From NCBI GenBank assembly GCA_039881045.1, contig JAYWVB010000016.1, forward strand, positions 496,001 to 560,000: a stretch of 64,000 nt of DNA. The letters run 5' to 3'. Positions 47,410 to 58,269 of the stretch are shown here, piece by piece. Position numbers and translations under genes: made by a program. This DNA is from Chaetomium olivaceum. Its lineage: Eukaryota; Ascomycota; Sordariomycetes; Sordariales; Chaetomiaceae. Numbering within the stretch: position 1 is the first letter of the stretch; the number at the start of each line of letters is the position of its first letter. The notes under the pieces were generated by a model. That model was not told where the DNA came from. It did no database searches and saw only the letters and a list, made by a program, of their open reading frames with translations.

Positions 47410-48964
47410 ATGCATCACCCCACCCTCTGCGCCGTGGCAGTCGCCCTGCTGTCCGCACTCCCAGGGGCCCAGGCAGGGCTGTACACTAAGAAATCACCTG
47501 TGTTACAGGTGGACAGCAAGAACTACGAGAGATTGATTGCCAAGAGCAACTACACTTCGGTAAGGAGGCGCCTTCGGTTTGTTTTTCTCTACATGCTGAC
47601 CTCTCGCCTTCTAGATCGTCGAGTTCTACGCCCCGTGGTGCGGTCACTGCAAGAACCTCAAGCCGGCGTACGAGAAGGCGGCCAAGAACCTCGAGGGCTT
47701 GGCCAATGTTGCCGCCGTGGACTGCGATGATGAGGCGAACAAGCCTTTTTGCGGATCGATGGGTGTCCAGGGCTTCCCGACCCTGAAGATCGTCCGGCCA
47801 AAGAAGGGTGGAGGCAAGCCGATCGTCCAGGACTACCAAGGCCAACGAACAGCCAGCGCTATCGTCGACGCCGTTGTCCAACAAATCAACAACTATGTTG
47901 TCAAGATCGAGGACAAGTCGTTGGATAAGTTTCTGGACGACAAGGAAAGCCCCAAGGCAATTCTTTTCACGGAGAAGGGCACCACCTCGGCACTTTTGAA
48001 GAGCGTCGCTATCGACTTCGCCGGCGTCATCACCATCGGTCAGGCACGGAACAAGGAGGCGAAGGCGGTTGAGACTTTCGGTATCGAGAAGTTCCCGACC
48101 CTGATCCTCCTCCCAGGTGGCGACGCTCCCACCGTTGTCTATGATGGAGAATTGAAGAAGGAGGCGATTGTCAAATTCCTTTCGCAAGCCGGGCAACCGA
48201 ACCCCGTCGCGCCCGTGAAGGTTAATGGCAAGAATCAAGACAAAAACAGCAACGCCTCCAAGGCCTCCAAGGCTAAGGCTTCATCCTCCGAGACCTCATC
48301 CGCCGCACCTGAGTCTGAGACGGAGACTGCCACTCAGGAAGCACCGGTCATTGTTGAAACCGCGCTACCGATTCCCGCCATCCACTCGTCCGAGAAGCTG
48401 ATCAAGGAGTGCCTGACCGAGAAGTCTCACACCTGCGTGTTGGCCATCGTCTCCTCAAGCGAGGACGAGAGAGCCAAGAAGGCGCTCAGCAGCCTCTCCG
48501 AGTTGGCTTTCAAGCACGCCCAGAGCAAGCGCAACCTGTTCCCCTTCTACGAGGTCCCCAAGAGCAACGAGGGCGCGGCATCGCTCCTGAAGTCGCTCGA
48601 TCTTATCGGCGACGTCGAGATCATCGCCATCAACGCGCGCCGCGGCTGGTGGAGGCACTACGACGCGGCCGACTTCGGGCACGAGAGCGTCGAGAGCTGG
48701 ATCGATGCCATCCGGATGAGCGAGGGAGTGAAGAAGAAGCTGCCCGAGGGGATTGTTGCCATTGCGGTGGAGGAGGCGACGTCAGCTATCCCGGAAGCGT
48801 CGTCAGAGGCCACGCCCGACGCCACCGAGGCCGGCGCGAGCGAGGAGGCCACCCCGGTTACCCCTGAGGCTAGCGGTGACGCGGCGGACGACTCCACCGA
48901 GTCCACGTCTCCTCAGGCCGCCGACCCCACTGGGGAGCCCGAGACCGCGCACGACGAGCTCTAA
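47410..48964 (+). CDS. ER protein disulfide isomerase with HDEL signal (499 aa)
   Basis: Two exons: 47410-47559 and 47615-48964. The 55-nt intron has a GTAAGG donor and CTAG acceptor in phase 0. Residues 1-22 are a signal peptide (ALLSALPGAQA). A thioredoxin a-domain has the active site CGHC (Cys59/Cys62) in FYAPWCGHCKNL and the cis-Pro motif GVQGFPTLKI. A redox-inactive thioredoxin-like domain follows (IEKFPTLILLPGGDA). A low-complexity Ser/Thr/Lys linker, a further folded region and an acidic Ala/Glu tail end in HDEL, the ER retrieval signal. It catalyses disulfide formation and isomerisation of secretory proteins. One catalytic site only and the architecture recall fungal Mpd1/P5-like PDIs. 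It is convergent with rrp41. Confidence 0.94.
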
Positions 48965-49201
48965 AGTGCTTTTTGTTCAGGAGCGCTAGGTTTGTTTGTT
49001 AGCGGCGGCATCGCCGGGCGTAGCTGGACCATTTCACAGAATAATGAAAGTTACACAAGTAGGTTGTCGTGTAGGTATTGGTGGGGCGGTTGTGTACACA
49101 GTAATGAAAAAAATGGGTATTCTCACCTGCACCGTCCGCCATAGTAGGCTTGTGTATCTGCATCCCAACCCAACTGAGCATATCTCCAGCATCACACCAC
49201 A
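48965..49201. other. Convergent 3' spacer between the PDI gene and rrp41
   Basis: 237 bp between two stop codons, presumably overlapping 3' UTRs. Confidence 0.5.
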
Positions 49202-50140
49202 TTAGTCCACCTCCATATCGTCCAGCCCAACCCCCTTCTCCACCGTCCCCTCCTGTATCATCCGCCGCCCCTTATCCCGAACAACCCGGTCCAATATCTC
49301 CCTCATCTGCTTGCACCCATCCACCCCCACCGCCAGCATCCCCTCCAACCTGCTAACCTGGACCCTACTCTCGCACACCAGCACCGCGACACGATCACTC
49401 TCCCCGAGCGTCGCCACCGTCAACCCCGGCAGCTCCTGCTCCTCCTGATGATTCAGATCCAGCAGCGGATCCGCGCCTTCGTCGTTGGCCGCGTACGTCG
49501 ACGTGGACCCGGCCGTGCAGGCGGCCACGTAGTCGGTCATGGGGATGCCCGCGTCCACACACGCCAGCGTCGCCGCGTTGATCAGCGCCGCCAGCAGCGA
49601 TCCGTCCTGCGACAGCACGTGCAACGACACGTTGATCTGGCTGTGCGGGAACAGGTGCGTGTGCAGGCTTGCCGCCAGCGCGTTGGCTACGGTGGAGGCG
49701 AGCTCGAGGGTTCGTCTGTGAGGTGGGTGGCGAGGGTTAGTCTACCTGATTGTCTTGTAGTGTGCTTGTCCACTGCCGTGCTGTTGGCCCGGGGGTTGGA
49801 GGGGTTAAACTTACTTGTCGCCTCGCCCGTGCCGCTTCCGGTCCACGGAGCTGAACCCCGCGATGACGATACCGACCACAATCTCCGCCTTGCCGCCTGC
49901 GCCGCCGCCGCCGCCGCCCCCACCGCCGCCTCCCGCTCCGCCGACCCCGCCGCGGCGAGGCCCGGGTTCACTTGGCCCGGTCACCACGCACATGACTTTG
50001 GTGTGGCCCATCTCGAGGTAGCTGGAGCCGTCGGCGGCCGCCTGCGTGCGAATCTGCGCGTGCACGCGGCGTAGCTCGTTCCATCGCCGCCCGTCGACGC
50101 GGAGGAGGGCGAGGTTGTAGGTCGATGTGTCGAGCGGCAT
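49202..50140 (-). CDS. rrp41: Exosome subunit Rrp41 (Ski6), 279 aa
   Basis: Two exons: 49815-50140 and 49202-49715. The 99-nt intron has a GTAAGT donor and ACAG acceptor in phase 2. RNase PH fold motifs are clear: NLALLRVDGRRWNELR at the start, SSYLEMGHTKVMCVVTGP, LASTVANALAAS, INVSLHVLSQDGSLLAALINAATLACVDAGI, and a SRLEGMLAVG C-terminal segment. Rrp41 is one of six ring subunits of the RNA exosome that processes and degrades RNA. Unusual is a glycine-rich insertion at residues 63-81, between the VVTGP strand and the KAEIVVGIVIAGFS strand. It is encoded by a GCC/GCG-rich run at 49890-49960. The C-terminus is acidic (LDDMEVD). Confidence 0.94.
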
Positions 50141-51831
50141 TTTGCGGGGAGGCCCGGTGGTGGTTTCGTGGGGTATCGGTCACGGTTCGGGCCCTACTTC
50201 GGACTAGAATCGGGTCTTTCCTGCGGCCGGACGATGGGTCGGTCGGTCGGCGTGTTTGGGATCTGCGTCGAATGTGGGACGTGGATGGCACAGGGATTTG
50301 GGTTACCCGCTCCTTCTAGTTCAGCGATAAGCTGAGTGGAAGAATCCTGAAGGCTCTCGGAATTGATTGTGCGGCGTCGATGTCTCTCTCCAACTAATCC
50401 TCCTATCGCCAAATCTCGAATGGGAAAAAAAAGGGTGCGGGGCACTTGATGGAGCTTGGGCCACCTAGCCACTGCCAACCTGCAACAGTGGATCCTCGAA
50501 ACAGTTAACTATGCATAAACTTGGCTAACAAGATCCAATTTTGTCGTTGGCACTGCCTCTTGCAAGCTTGATGATCTGTTTCCTGGATTGTCCTCGGCAC
50601 CCATTGGAACCTTGGAGCGTCCCGTATTCGAACCTTGCTCTCCTGATATTTGGTGGAGTTTGGAAAGGTCTCGACTTCTTCCATGAGCAGCGATCGGCGG
50701 CACAGCGCGGCTTTGCCACAAGGTTCATCAGATGGAAATAGCTACCAATGAAGTTGGCATCTGATGTTGGCTGGAAAACAAGGTCGAAAAGTCCGATCAT
50801 GGGCCATGTGGATAGTTAGTTCAAACGCGGTGAAGGCCGTCTCGGCGTTTGATGAAACAACAAAACATGGCTTGCGGCTAACCATCTGCCGAGCATGGTC
50901 GCGCAACGCTGCAATCAGAGGGGCAGCAACGGCAAAATTGCCCTAACACTTTGTGCAGAAAACCCGCAGGCAAGGTGCTAACTACCTGTCGTGTTCTCGA
51001 CCGATTCATCTCCACTCAGAACTTGGAAATCCAACGCCCCGGCTGTCGGTTGCTACCGCGATGTGAGGCAGGGGAACCTGGAGAGAGATCCATCGTTTCT
51101 GCTTGAGACCATGGAAAGCGTCCGCCACCTCCTTGAATTGACCGCTAGTTAGTGCAAGGTGCCTCCTTTTTCTCACCGTTGACGATTGAATGGAAGTCGT
51201 GCGAGGGACCCAATATGAGACCGAAGCCTGGATAGCGCCAGCAAAACATCAACACAACGCAGGGCACGACTGCGACGGCAGGACCAAAACTGTCCTCCTG
51301 GCAGCCAATCACAATGGCCACGGACCTGCATCGATTGGGCCCTGAGCTTGATCCAACTGTGGGTCTACGCGTAAGCGGCCAGTCAGGAGAGGAGGTCTGG
51401 GGATCTCCGTTCTGGGCCCTCACCAGCGGCCTGGGCAAACAGGGCGGTTGACCGGGATTATTCAGGAACCAAGTCTCGGCTCATTTTAACTTCCCACACC
51501 CTTCCCACACCCCCTTGCCGGGCAGCAGCTTTTCAACCTTTATCTCCCCCCACTCGTCTCTCCTTTCCTCCCGCAATCTTTCAACAACACGACGCTTTTC
51601 GCGATCCCATCCACTCTTTTTGAGATCTAGCATCTCAGTTCACTCCTTTGAACCGCACGCGACAATCATTCCGCTCTCTCGAGACGATCGCAAGCCTCTT
51701 ACAATCACACTCTCTCTGTCCAATTGCGAGACAACCATTTACAGCGGCATTTCAAGGCCTAACGACCATCTCTGACGAACACAACGACCTTTGGATAGAC
51801 AAAAAAACAACCACAAAAGACAACCGTCACC
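50141..51831. other. Intergenic region of about 1.7 kb
   Basis: No supported gene. It includes the rrp41 promoter (50141 upward). Before 51832 it includes a long CT/CA-rich leader (51480-51831) typical of the 5' UTR of a strongly expressed secreted-protein gene. Confidence 0.5.
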
Positions 51832-52710
51832 ATGCAGCTCACTCACTTCCTCCTCCTCGCCGGCGCGCTCGGGGCCACCGCACACCCATCTGGCCATGCC
51901 CACCTCCACCGCAGCGTCCCGGCCAAGCGCGACGGCTCGGTCCATGTCAAGAACATCCACAACAAGCCGATTCCCAAGTCTGCCGCTGCCAAGGTGGCTG
52001 ACCCAACCCCGGCCGTCGCTGCCGCAGCGGCGCCAAAGCCCTCGGAGCAAACCGAGTCCAAGTCCGACAAGTTCATTCCCTTTTGCGGCGGCACCTCGAG
52101 CAAGTCGAAGCGCGTGACGTACGAGCAGGTCATGTACACGGGTAACCAGGGGACCAACGGCGGCTGCCCGTGGAACTCCAACCTGATGGTGGTTCCCAAC
52201 AGCATTGCCGACAAGTACAAGTACGTCCAGACGTACACCAACGTCGCCGACGAGCCGTACCAGGTCATCTGCGCCAACAAGATGGGCGCCGACGGCGGGC
52301 TCACCGGCATGTTCAAGGTCGAGGGTCAGAAGCAGCTCGTCTTCATGCTCCAGCCTGGCGAGACCAAGACCGTGGTGGCCGACAGCAACACCCAGGGTGT
52401 CTGCGCCTTTGCACCGAACGAGGTCCCGACCACTATCCACGGCCAGTACGCAGGTGTCTGGGCCGAGTTCGACTTTGAGAACACCAGCAACAAGGGCTGG
52501 TCCGGCGCCGATTGCTCCTCTCTCGTCGCCCAGCACTACAACATGGATGTTCCCGGCTGCTCTATGTCGGAGGGTGGCGTTGACTCTATCATCCGCCCCG
52601 GTGGCATTGGCGAGAATGCCTACACCAAGGGTATGGAGAAGCTCGACGGCATCGGGCTCAACATTATCGCCGGCAAGACCCTGATCGTGGTCAAAGTTGG
52701 CTTCTCTTAG
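51832..52710 (+). CDS. Secreted Asp f 4-like protein (292 aa)
   Basis: A single exon with ATG in the context GTCACCATGCA. Residues 1-17 are a signal peptide (MQLTHFLLLAGALGATA), then a His-rich segment (HPSGHAHLHRS) and a Lys-Arg (residues 32-33) that could be a propeptide cleavage site. A Lys/Ala-rich linker leads to a compact Cys-containing domain (CGGTSSKSKR, GGCPWNSN) and a C-terminal beta-rich region with AEFDFENTSNKGWSGADCS and GVDSIIRPGGIGENAYTKGM. This matches the general plan of the Asp f 4-like secreted cell-wall proteins of ascomycetes, which are of unknown function. The strong 5' leader and secretion signal suggest high expression. Family assignment is from pattern memory and moderately sure. 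Confidence 0.7.
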   Translation: MQLTHFLLLAGALGATAHPSGHAHLHRSVPAKRDGSVHVKNIHNKPIPKSAAAKVADPTPAVAAAAAPKPSEQTESKSDKFIPFCGGTSSKSKRVTYEQVMYTGNQGTNGGCPWNSNLMVVPNSIADKYKYVQTYTNVADEPYQVICANKMGADGGLTGMFKVEGQKQLVFMLQPGETKTVVADSNTQGVCAFAPNEVPTTIHGQYAGVWAEFDFENTSNKGWSGADCSSLVAQHYNMDVPGCSMSEGGVDSIIRPGGIGENAYTKGMEKLDGIGLNIIAGKTLIVVKVGFS

Positions 52711-53349
52711 ACGGTTTCTTTTTCTTATTCTCCACGACTGACGGTGTCAATACCACAATCTACTGGCGCCTGATAGGGGTCGATGCTCCTGCTTTTGGTA
52801 CACCTGGTTTGTTTTTCTGTTCAATATCCATGGTTTGGCTGGGACAAAGTATTGGCTGGGCTCTCCCGGAAGCAAGGTTTTGTGAATAATGGTTTCCGGA
52901 TACAGGGCGGCGGCTGTACATACTTAATGCCCATTTCGCGTTTTATCTTTCTCCATCCATGATTTGCGTATCGTTGAGCGATGCGATTATTCCTAGTGCA
53001 AAGCGGCGATACATTGGTACATGTAGCCCACCCTTCGCCCCATACCCCTCAAGCACTCCCTGCCGTTTTATTATAGATGGGTGAGGCGCAACCCCAACCC
53101 TTCAAACACATTTCACAATTCCCCTTCGCCTTTTCGCCTTTCGCCCACATAGTTATCCGTGGGCGATTCCCGCCGAACCCAAGCTGAATCCAAAAAGAAA
53201 CGCCGGCTGAACGTTCCCAACCCAAAACCCGAACCAAATAATTCCAACTCGTCCCAACAGTTATTACACCACCCCCTCCCTACTCCCAGCCTCCCCACCA
53301 CTACATTAAGGCCCCTTCCCAAACCAACCCACCATCACCCCCCTTCCCC
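52711..53349. other. Intergenic spacer
   Basis: About 640 bases of mixed composition between two converging genes. Nothing beyond 3' UTRs is supported. Confidence 0.45.
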
Positions 53350-54100
53350 TCACCGATGCCACAAAACCCGAAACCCACCCATCAAACCACGATGATCCAA
53401 ATCCCCACCCTGCCTATCCCGCTCCCTTTGCCTCGCAACCCGCCGACGCTGGTGTTGGAGCTGGTGCTGGAGCTGGAGCTGGCGCGGCGGCACTACTCCT
53501 GCTGCCCCTGACCCCGAAGACGCCCGGGAATGCCCGCCGACGCCCCCGGCTGGACTACTCGGCCCGCTGTTTGTCGCGGTGGTAGTGGTGGTGGTGTCGC
53601 TGGAACTGGGGCTCGACCCTGTCCCCTGGCTCAGTTGGGCCAAGGGTGGGCTGGCGCCGGGCTCGCTTTGTTGGATTGTGTTGATGCGCGTTAGCCAGCG
53701 GCGGGCGGTGGCGGAGGGGGTGGGGCGGGGCGGTTGGTGGTGGTACTGGTGTTGTTGTTGTTGGTGGTGGTGGTGGTGGTGGTGGTGGTGGTACTGGTGA
53801 TGGGTGGGAAGGGTGGTAAAGTCGGGGTTGGGGTAGGTTGGTTGGGTGGGGATGTAGCCGCCGTTGGAGGTTGAAGTCGAGGTTGGGTGGTTGTGGATGA
53901 ACTGGCTTGGGTGGTAAGGGGTGGGCGCTGCTGGGTCGAGGAAGGGCGGGTTTGGCGATGCGCTGTGGTATGGTGGTGGGAGAGGTGTTGTTTCTTGTTG
54001 GCTATTGCTGGTTGTGGGTCGGAATAAGGGTACGATACTTGAGAAATCCCCGTCGGGGAGGCTGGGAAGCGGTAGCTGTGAGGGAGGTATCAGTCGCCAT
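53350..54100 (-). CDS. His/Gln/Pro-rich protein, exon structure uncertain (237 aa)
   Basis: A long minus-strand frame ends at 53350. It has natural Pro/Ser-rich sequence (LPPPYHSASPNPPFLDP) and a His10-Gln4 tract (about 53755-53805 on the + strand), and a basic helical segment (RRRVARQRERDRQ) near the end. A plausible start is the ATG at 54100 (MATDTSLTATASQ) joined through a GTATCG donor at 54038 to a CAATAG acceptor at 54002. Phases agree and the total is 714 nt. The intron would be only 37 nt, short for a fungus. A TATATAA box lies at about 54178-54184. It resembles disordered transcription-related proteins, but I cannot name it. Confidence 0.45.
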
Positions 54101-54189
54101 TGCTTTGCCTTCTTCCGTTGGAGGACTCCAAGATGCCCCCGGCGCTACTAGGAGCAGGCGCGGCCATATTTACCTGGGTTATATAGGTA

Positions 54190-55141
54190 GGCATTGTAAC
54201 TTAGGTGGTGTCTGGGTGCTGGCGATGGGCTTTATAGATCCCCGCTCTTTGGCGCTTAGAACGGATCACCTCGAGGTTGGCAGGTCAAGGTTTGAGCAAA
54301 GAAGACGAGCCGGGTCAACCGGGTGGCGCTGGCAGGTCACTTTGGCGAGCTTTTAAATGCTTCTGCGTTCGTTCGCATACGCGGACACACAGCCGAATGA
54401 TACCCCTCCATCAGATGTTGGGGGTCGGGCTGCGGCGAAGCATGGCGGGAACCAGAACCAAAATGTTTGATGTGGCCTTGCCCAGAACGGCACATGGGTG
54501 GCACCCCGCGTTTCATTGCCGTGATCGTTTTGAGTATCTGACTGTGTTTGACAACACTCGTCTTCTAATTGATACTCGCATCTACATTGATTTGACCAAT
54601 TGAGCCGTGCAAGCGCAACAACACCAAGTCACCGACGGCACCGATATCGCGGATAACCCTAACCCCCGATGCCCCTTTCTGACTCGTGGTTGTGGAGCTT
54701 CCAGGTTTCGGGTCTCAGATTCAGGGGTAATTTGGTGTTGGGACGAACAACTCCTTCGTTAACAATCATCTTCCCTCACCACCAAAAATGGAAACTTCGC
54801 ATCGCCTACCATCATGGCCGATCCCCGCACATGGCCGGTGCATGCTTGTCCTTGCAACACGGCAGCTGGGCTGAGGGGCTTGGGGGCTATCAGCTCTCCA
54901 CACGCACTTCAATGAAGCCCGGCCATTGGTGAAGCCCTGTCAAATCCCTCGGGTGCGGCTGGGAATTCGCGCCGGCCAAGCCGCCCCGAGTTTGTTCGTT
55001 TCAGGGTTGCTGCAAACCGACGGCGGCAGTCTTTAAGGCCCCGCCCCCGCTGGCCACCTTTTCTCGGCCCCCTAATGGAGAGATCTCAGATCTCCAACCC
55101 CCACATCTACCACGTTGCTCTCGCCAACCAGACCAGTCAAT
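54190..55141. other. Promoter-side intergenic region
   Basis: About 950 bases between two divergent genes. Short frames only. The last 150 bases form the 5' leader of the PLC-like gene. Confidence 0.5.
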
Positions 55142-56563
55142 ATGCCCAGTAAAGGAGTCCATGTTTACACTTACCTCGCGGCCCATGGCTGCTCCATTGA
55201 GCTGTCGGTCCCTGGACAAAGTGTCTCAGTCAAGGAGCTGCACCGTTTCCGCGATGTTTGCTTAGAGGTGGAGACATCCGCAATTGAGAGCTTCTTCGAC
55301 AAGAGAGGGAAGTTTGCATTCAAGGTGTTCCAGCATGGGAAGCAGATCACAGAGCAATGGATCGATGTAAACGCCCTCACGGGCAACGCCAGCGGCGGCA
55401 CCATGGAGTCCATCGCTAACACGCCCTCCATCTTCCACGGTAACGACATCATCATCTCGTACGGCCTGTACGAAGCCGGCAAGGGCCACGACCTGCTTCC
55501 CAACCGCCACCAATGCTACATCACCGTCACGCCCAACTATTCCAACTGGATCACCAACGTGGCGCCCCCGGGGTCCGACCTGGAAAACAAGCCGTTCGCG
55601 CGGCTGGTGCTCCCCTCGGCGCACGACGTGGGCATGAACAGCATGGAGAGCAGCGAGGCGGTGCTGCGCAAGGTGGGCGGCGCCGTGGTGGGGGAGCTCA
55701 TCAACGACAACCGCATCCTGACCAAGCTGGCCGACACGCTCTCGGCCGGCGCCATCGCGCTCATCGCGCCCAACATCATCTTCGGCCTGGCCATCACGCA
55801 AAAGGACAGCCTCCAGGCCATGCTGGCCATCGGCGCGCGCTACTTCGAGTTCCGCCCGGCGCACCTGCACAAATCCGTCGTCCCCACCGGCGCCCTGCCC
55901 GACCGCCTCTACTTCCAGCACAGCGCCATCCCAGGTATGGCGTACGACGCCTTCCTGCGCGGCGTCGTCACTTTCCTGCGCGACCACCCGGCCGAGATCA
56001 TCGTGGTGCAGCTGCGGTGGGACGGCGTGCCCGACGTGTGCGCGAAACCCTCGCGCGAGGAGAAGCAGCAATACCTGGACGAGGCGCTGCGCCTGGCGGA
56101 CGGTTCCATTGTCGCGGGGAACCTGGCCGATATGAAGCGCATGACAATTGGCCAGCTGCGGCACGAGAAGAAGCGGCTGATCATGCTAGACAGCGTTGAC
56201 TCGTTGTCGACTTATACCGATGAGGGGAATGCGACGCTGGATGGGCATAGTATCTTGGCCGCGCTGCCCAAGATGTTGACACCCGGGAATCAGAAGGGCA
56301 AGGCGTTTACCAATATCCAGTGCCAGGCGACGGCATCGAATATCGTCAAGGCGGTGGTGTATTCGATTCTGGAGTCCAGCGTCACCACGAGCTGTCTGTT
56401 GGCCACCAAGGGGATGTGTGATGCCAAGGTGCTGCCGTGGTGCAGGGACAATGTTCTGAAAACCTGCGATGTTAACCAGCTTGTTGTCTTGATGAACGAT
56501 TGGATAGATGGGGCCACTTCTGATGTTGCCGTTCAGCTGAGCAGGAAGAGGTTGGAAAAGTGA
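55142..56563 (+). CDS. PLC-like phosphodiesterase (PI-PLC X-type TIM barrel), 473 aa
   Basis: The ATG at 55142 (CAGTCAATATGCC) gives 473 aa. Residues 1-150 are a beta-rich N-terminal domain. The catalytic-type barrel starts with FARLVLPSAHDVGMNSM, where the His of the SAHD motif is the usual acid/base residue. It continues with ARYFEFRPAHLH, the region of metal ligands and the second His/Glu set in bacterial PI-PLCs, then LYFQHSAIPG, and later IIVVQLRWDG and RLIMLDSVD barrel strands. There is no signal peptide, so it is presumably cytosolic. Fungal proteins of this group are annotated as PLC-like phosphodiesterases of unknown substrate. Some cysteine-rich C-terminal sequence (SSVTTSCLLATKGMCD) is unusual for a cytosolic enzyme. 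The long minus-strand frame (55262-56164) is a GC-rich shadow. Confidence 0.85.
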   Translation: MPSKGVHVYTYLAAHGCSIELSVPGQSVSVKELHRFRDVCLEVETSAIESFFDKRGKFAFKVFQHGKQITEQWIDVNALTGNASGGTMESIANTPSIFHGNDIIISYGLYEAGKGHDLLPNRHQCYITVTPNYSNWITNVAPPGSDLENKPFARLVLPSAHDVGMNSMESSEAVLRKVGGAVVGELINDNRILTKLADTLSAGAIALIAPNIIFGLAITQKDSLQAMLAIGARYFEFRPAHLHKSVVPTGALPDRLYFQHSAIPGMAYDAFLRGVVTFLRDHPAEIIVVQLRWDGVPDVCAKPSREEKQQYLDEALRLADGSIVAGNLADMKRMTIGQLRHEKKRLIMLDSVDSLSTYTDEGNATLDGHSILAALPKMLTPGNQKGKAFTNIQCQATASNIVKAVVYSILESSVTTSCLLATKGMCDAKVLPWCRDNVLKTCDVNQLVVLMNDWIDGATSDVAVQLSRKRLEK

Positions 56564-57875
56564 TGAGTTTCCTTTCACCATTATCGAGGATTGAAGTAGT
56601 GAAGAGGTGCTCGCTTCAGCCGCCATGTGTGCGGACTTGTCGATGGATGGGATGATTGACGATATATGATGTTATATCCGGGGTTTGGTGCTTTCACGGG
56701 CGGCGGCCTATTCTACAATTTTCGTTCAGGTTTTGGTGGACGGTTTTGATGAGTTTGGCCTTAAAAGGGTCTTGTCGCGTCTGTACCTCCGATAATACCC
56801 GCTTTACGAGTTACATATCCAGAGCAGAATTATGGTTCTGACGAGTTTAGAGCAGTTAGCAACGCAATTCTGCCTTTACTATTCCATCCTTCCCCCTCAC
56901 CAAGTCCCCGACTGCACTAACCCCGCAGCCCAAACCTGGGGATTTACGGCCCCTTCTCCAAGCCAGATGAGTCAGATGCACAAAGTCCCTCGCTTGCGGC
57001 TATTACCGTCGGCTGCGGTCCGATTACCCACGCCACGGCACAGTACTTCAAAAGCGCAGCGCGGGGTGGAACAGGGGGCTGATAACTAACTCGGTAACTG
57101 CTGTGTTTCCCGTGCGAGCCTGACATGGCCGCTTGTCTGAAGGAATCACGCGGGGAAGAGCCGATGGTTAGCGTGTCGGCTGAAGAGCATTGTGGATCAA
57201 CTTAGGGTAGAGAGTGTTTAATACCATAAATTAGCCTACCCTGAAGTCGGGAATCGACTGCGTTCGTGAGTATGGTAGACTTTTGGCGGATGGGAGGATC
57301 ACAAAACATAAGTAGGACCCCCGAGTTACAAACATGAGCCACAGGCCGTGCCATAAGTCACAAATACGAGGGCAACACTTTATCGAGCCACCCTAAGGGC
57401 AAAGAATAGAGGAGAGTGAATGAGGAACCGTAATTCCTCCCAGACGATATTATCTAAGCGCCTGAGTGGCTAAAGGTACATGGGAGGGTCGAACCTCAGA
57501 CCCGACCGTCGGTCTGGTATAGCAGCGAGCAACCCACAACGGCCTAGTCTTCCACACGCCCACGCGCGGCCAAATAGTCGATGAGGTATGTCGCCGTCTC
57601 GGGTCTCGAAATGTCGCGGAACAGCCAGCGCCTCTCGTGGTCGCCCGCCTCATTCCTCGTCGCATGCGCCAACCTTTTGGCCCGGCTACTTGCTTCCACT
57701 CTCGCCGCGGTACTGCCGGAAGGCGTGGCGTGGCATGGCCCGCTGCCGGAGCAGTGTGCTCGTCGCGCTGGTCCCGTTCTAAAATACAGTTAGGTCTGCC
57801 TCAACGACAACATGAAAGATAGGTACGTACCGCCCACAGCGGCTTCGAGCGCGCCCCAAGTAGGCCTCCCAGTCC
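56564..57875. other. Intergenic region of about 1.3 kb
   Basis: No supported gene. Short frames at 57450-57822 on both strands overlap one another without motifs. Confidence 0.45.
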
Positions 57876-58269
57876 CTAAACGACGAGGCCAGCGACGAGG
57901 AGCGGCGCAGTGAAGAGGGTGCCGGCGATCGCGGCGGACATCATCTTGTTTCTATTCAATATAGAAGCGGAGTCCGTCATATCATTGGCAAGGGCCGTTA
58001 TCGCTTTTACGTCCAACTGGCTCTTGGTTTTGATGTAGTCATCGCCCACGCGTACTACGACGTGGAAATCCTTGTCACCCAATTCAGCGCTTTCTAAACC
58101 CGAAGAGTGTTAGTTAAACGACATAAGAGTGAGAGCTAAGATGGGAATTTGGAATGAAAGCAGCTTAGGTACCCTTCGCGGTGTGCTCCATGAAGGCGGC
58201 GACCGTGTTTTGATCCGCCTTGATTTTGATGGAGACGGTTTGGTCGGGAGAACTGAAGAAAGACGTCAT
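57876..58269 (-). CDS. Small two-exon protein with hydrophobic C-terminus (104 aa)
   Basis: Exons 58173-58269 and 57876-58093 are joined by a 79-nt intron with a GTACCT donor, CTAAC branch sequence and TTTAG acceptor in phase 1. The sum is exactly 315 nt. The N-terminal 80 residues are a compact, ubiquitin-like-length domain with alternating strands (VSIKIKADQNTVAAFM, KDFHVVVRVGDDYIKTKSQLD) and a helix (VKAITALANDMTDSASIL). Residues 84-104 form a single hydrophobic segment (MMSAAIAGTLFTAPLLVAG) at the very C-terminus, with no signal peptide, as in tail-anchored proteins. I do not recognise the family. The gene is short enough to be missed by automatic callers, but splice sites and composition are good. 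Confidence 0.6.

Noticed and set aside
55262..56164. 300-aa minus-strand ORF opposite the PLC-like gene
   Set aside because: Third-position GC bias creates long antisense frames. Its Arg/Gly/Val-rich sequence lacks motifs, while the plus strand has barrel motifs.
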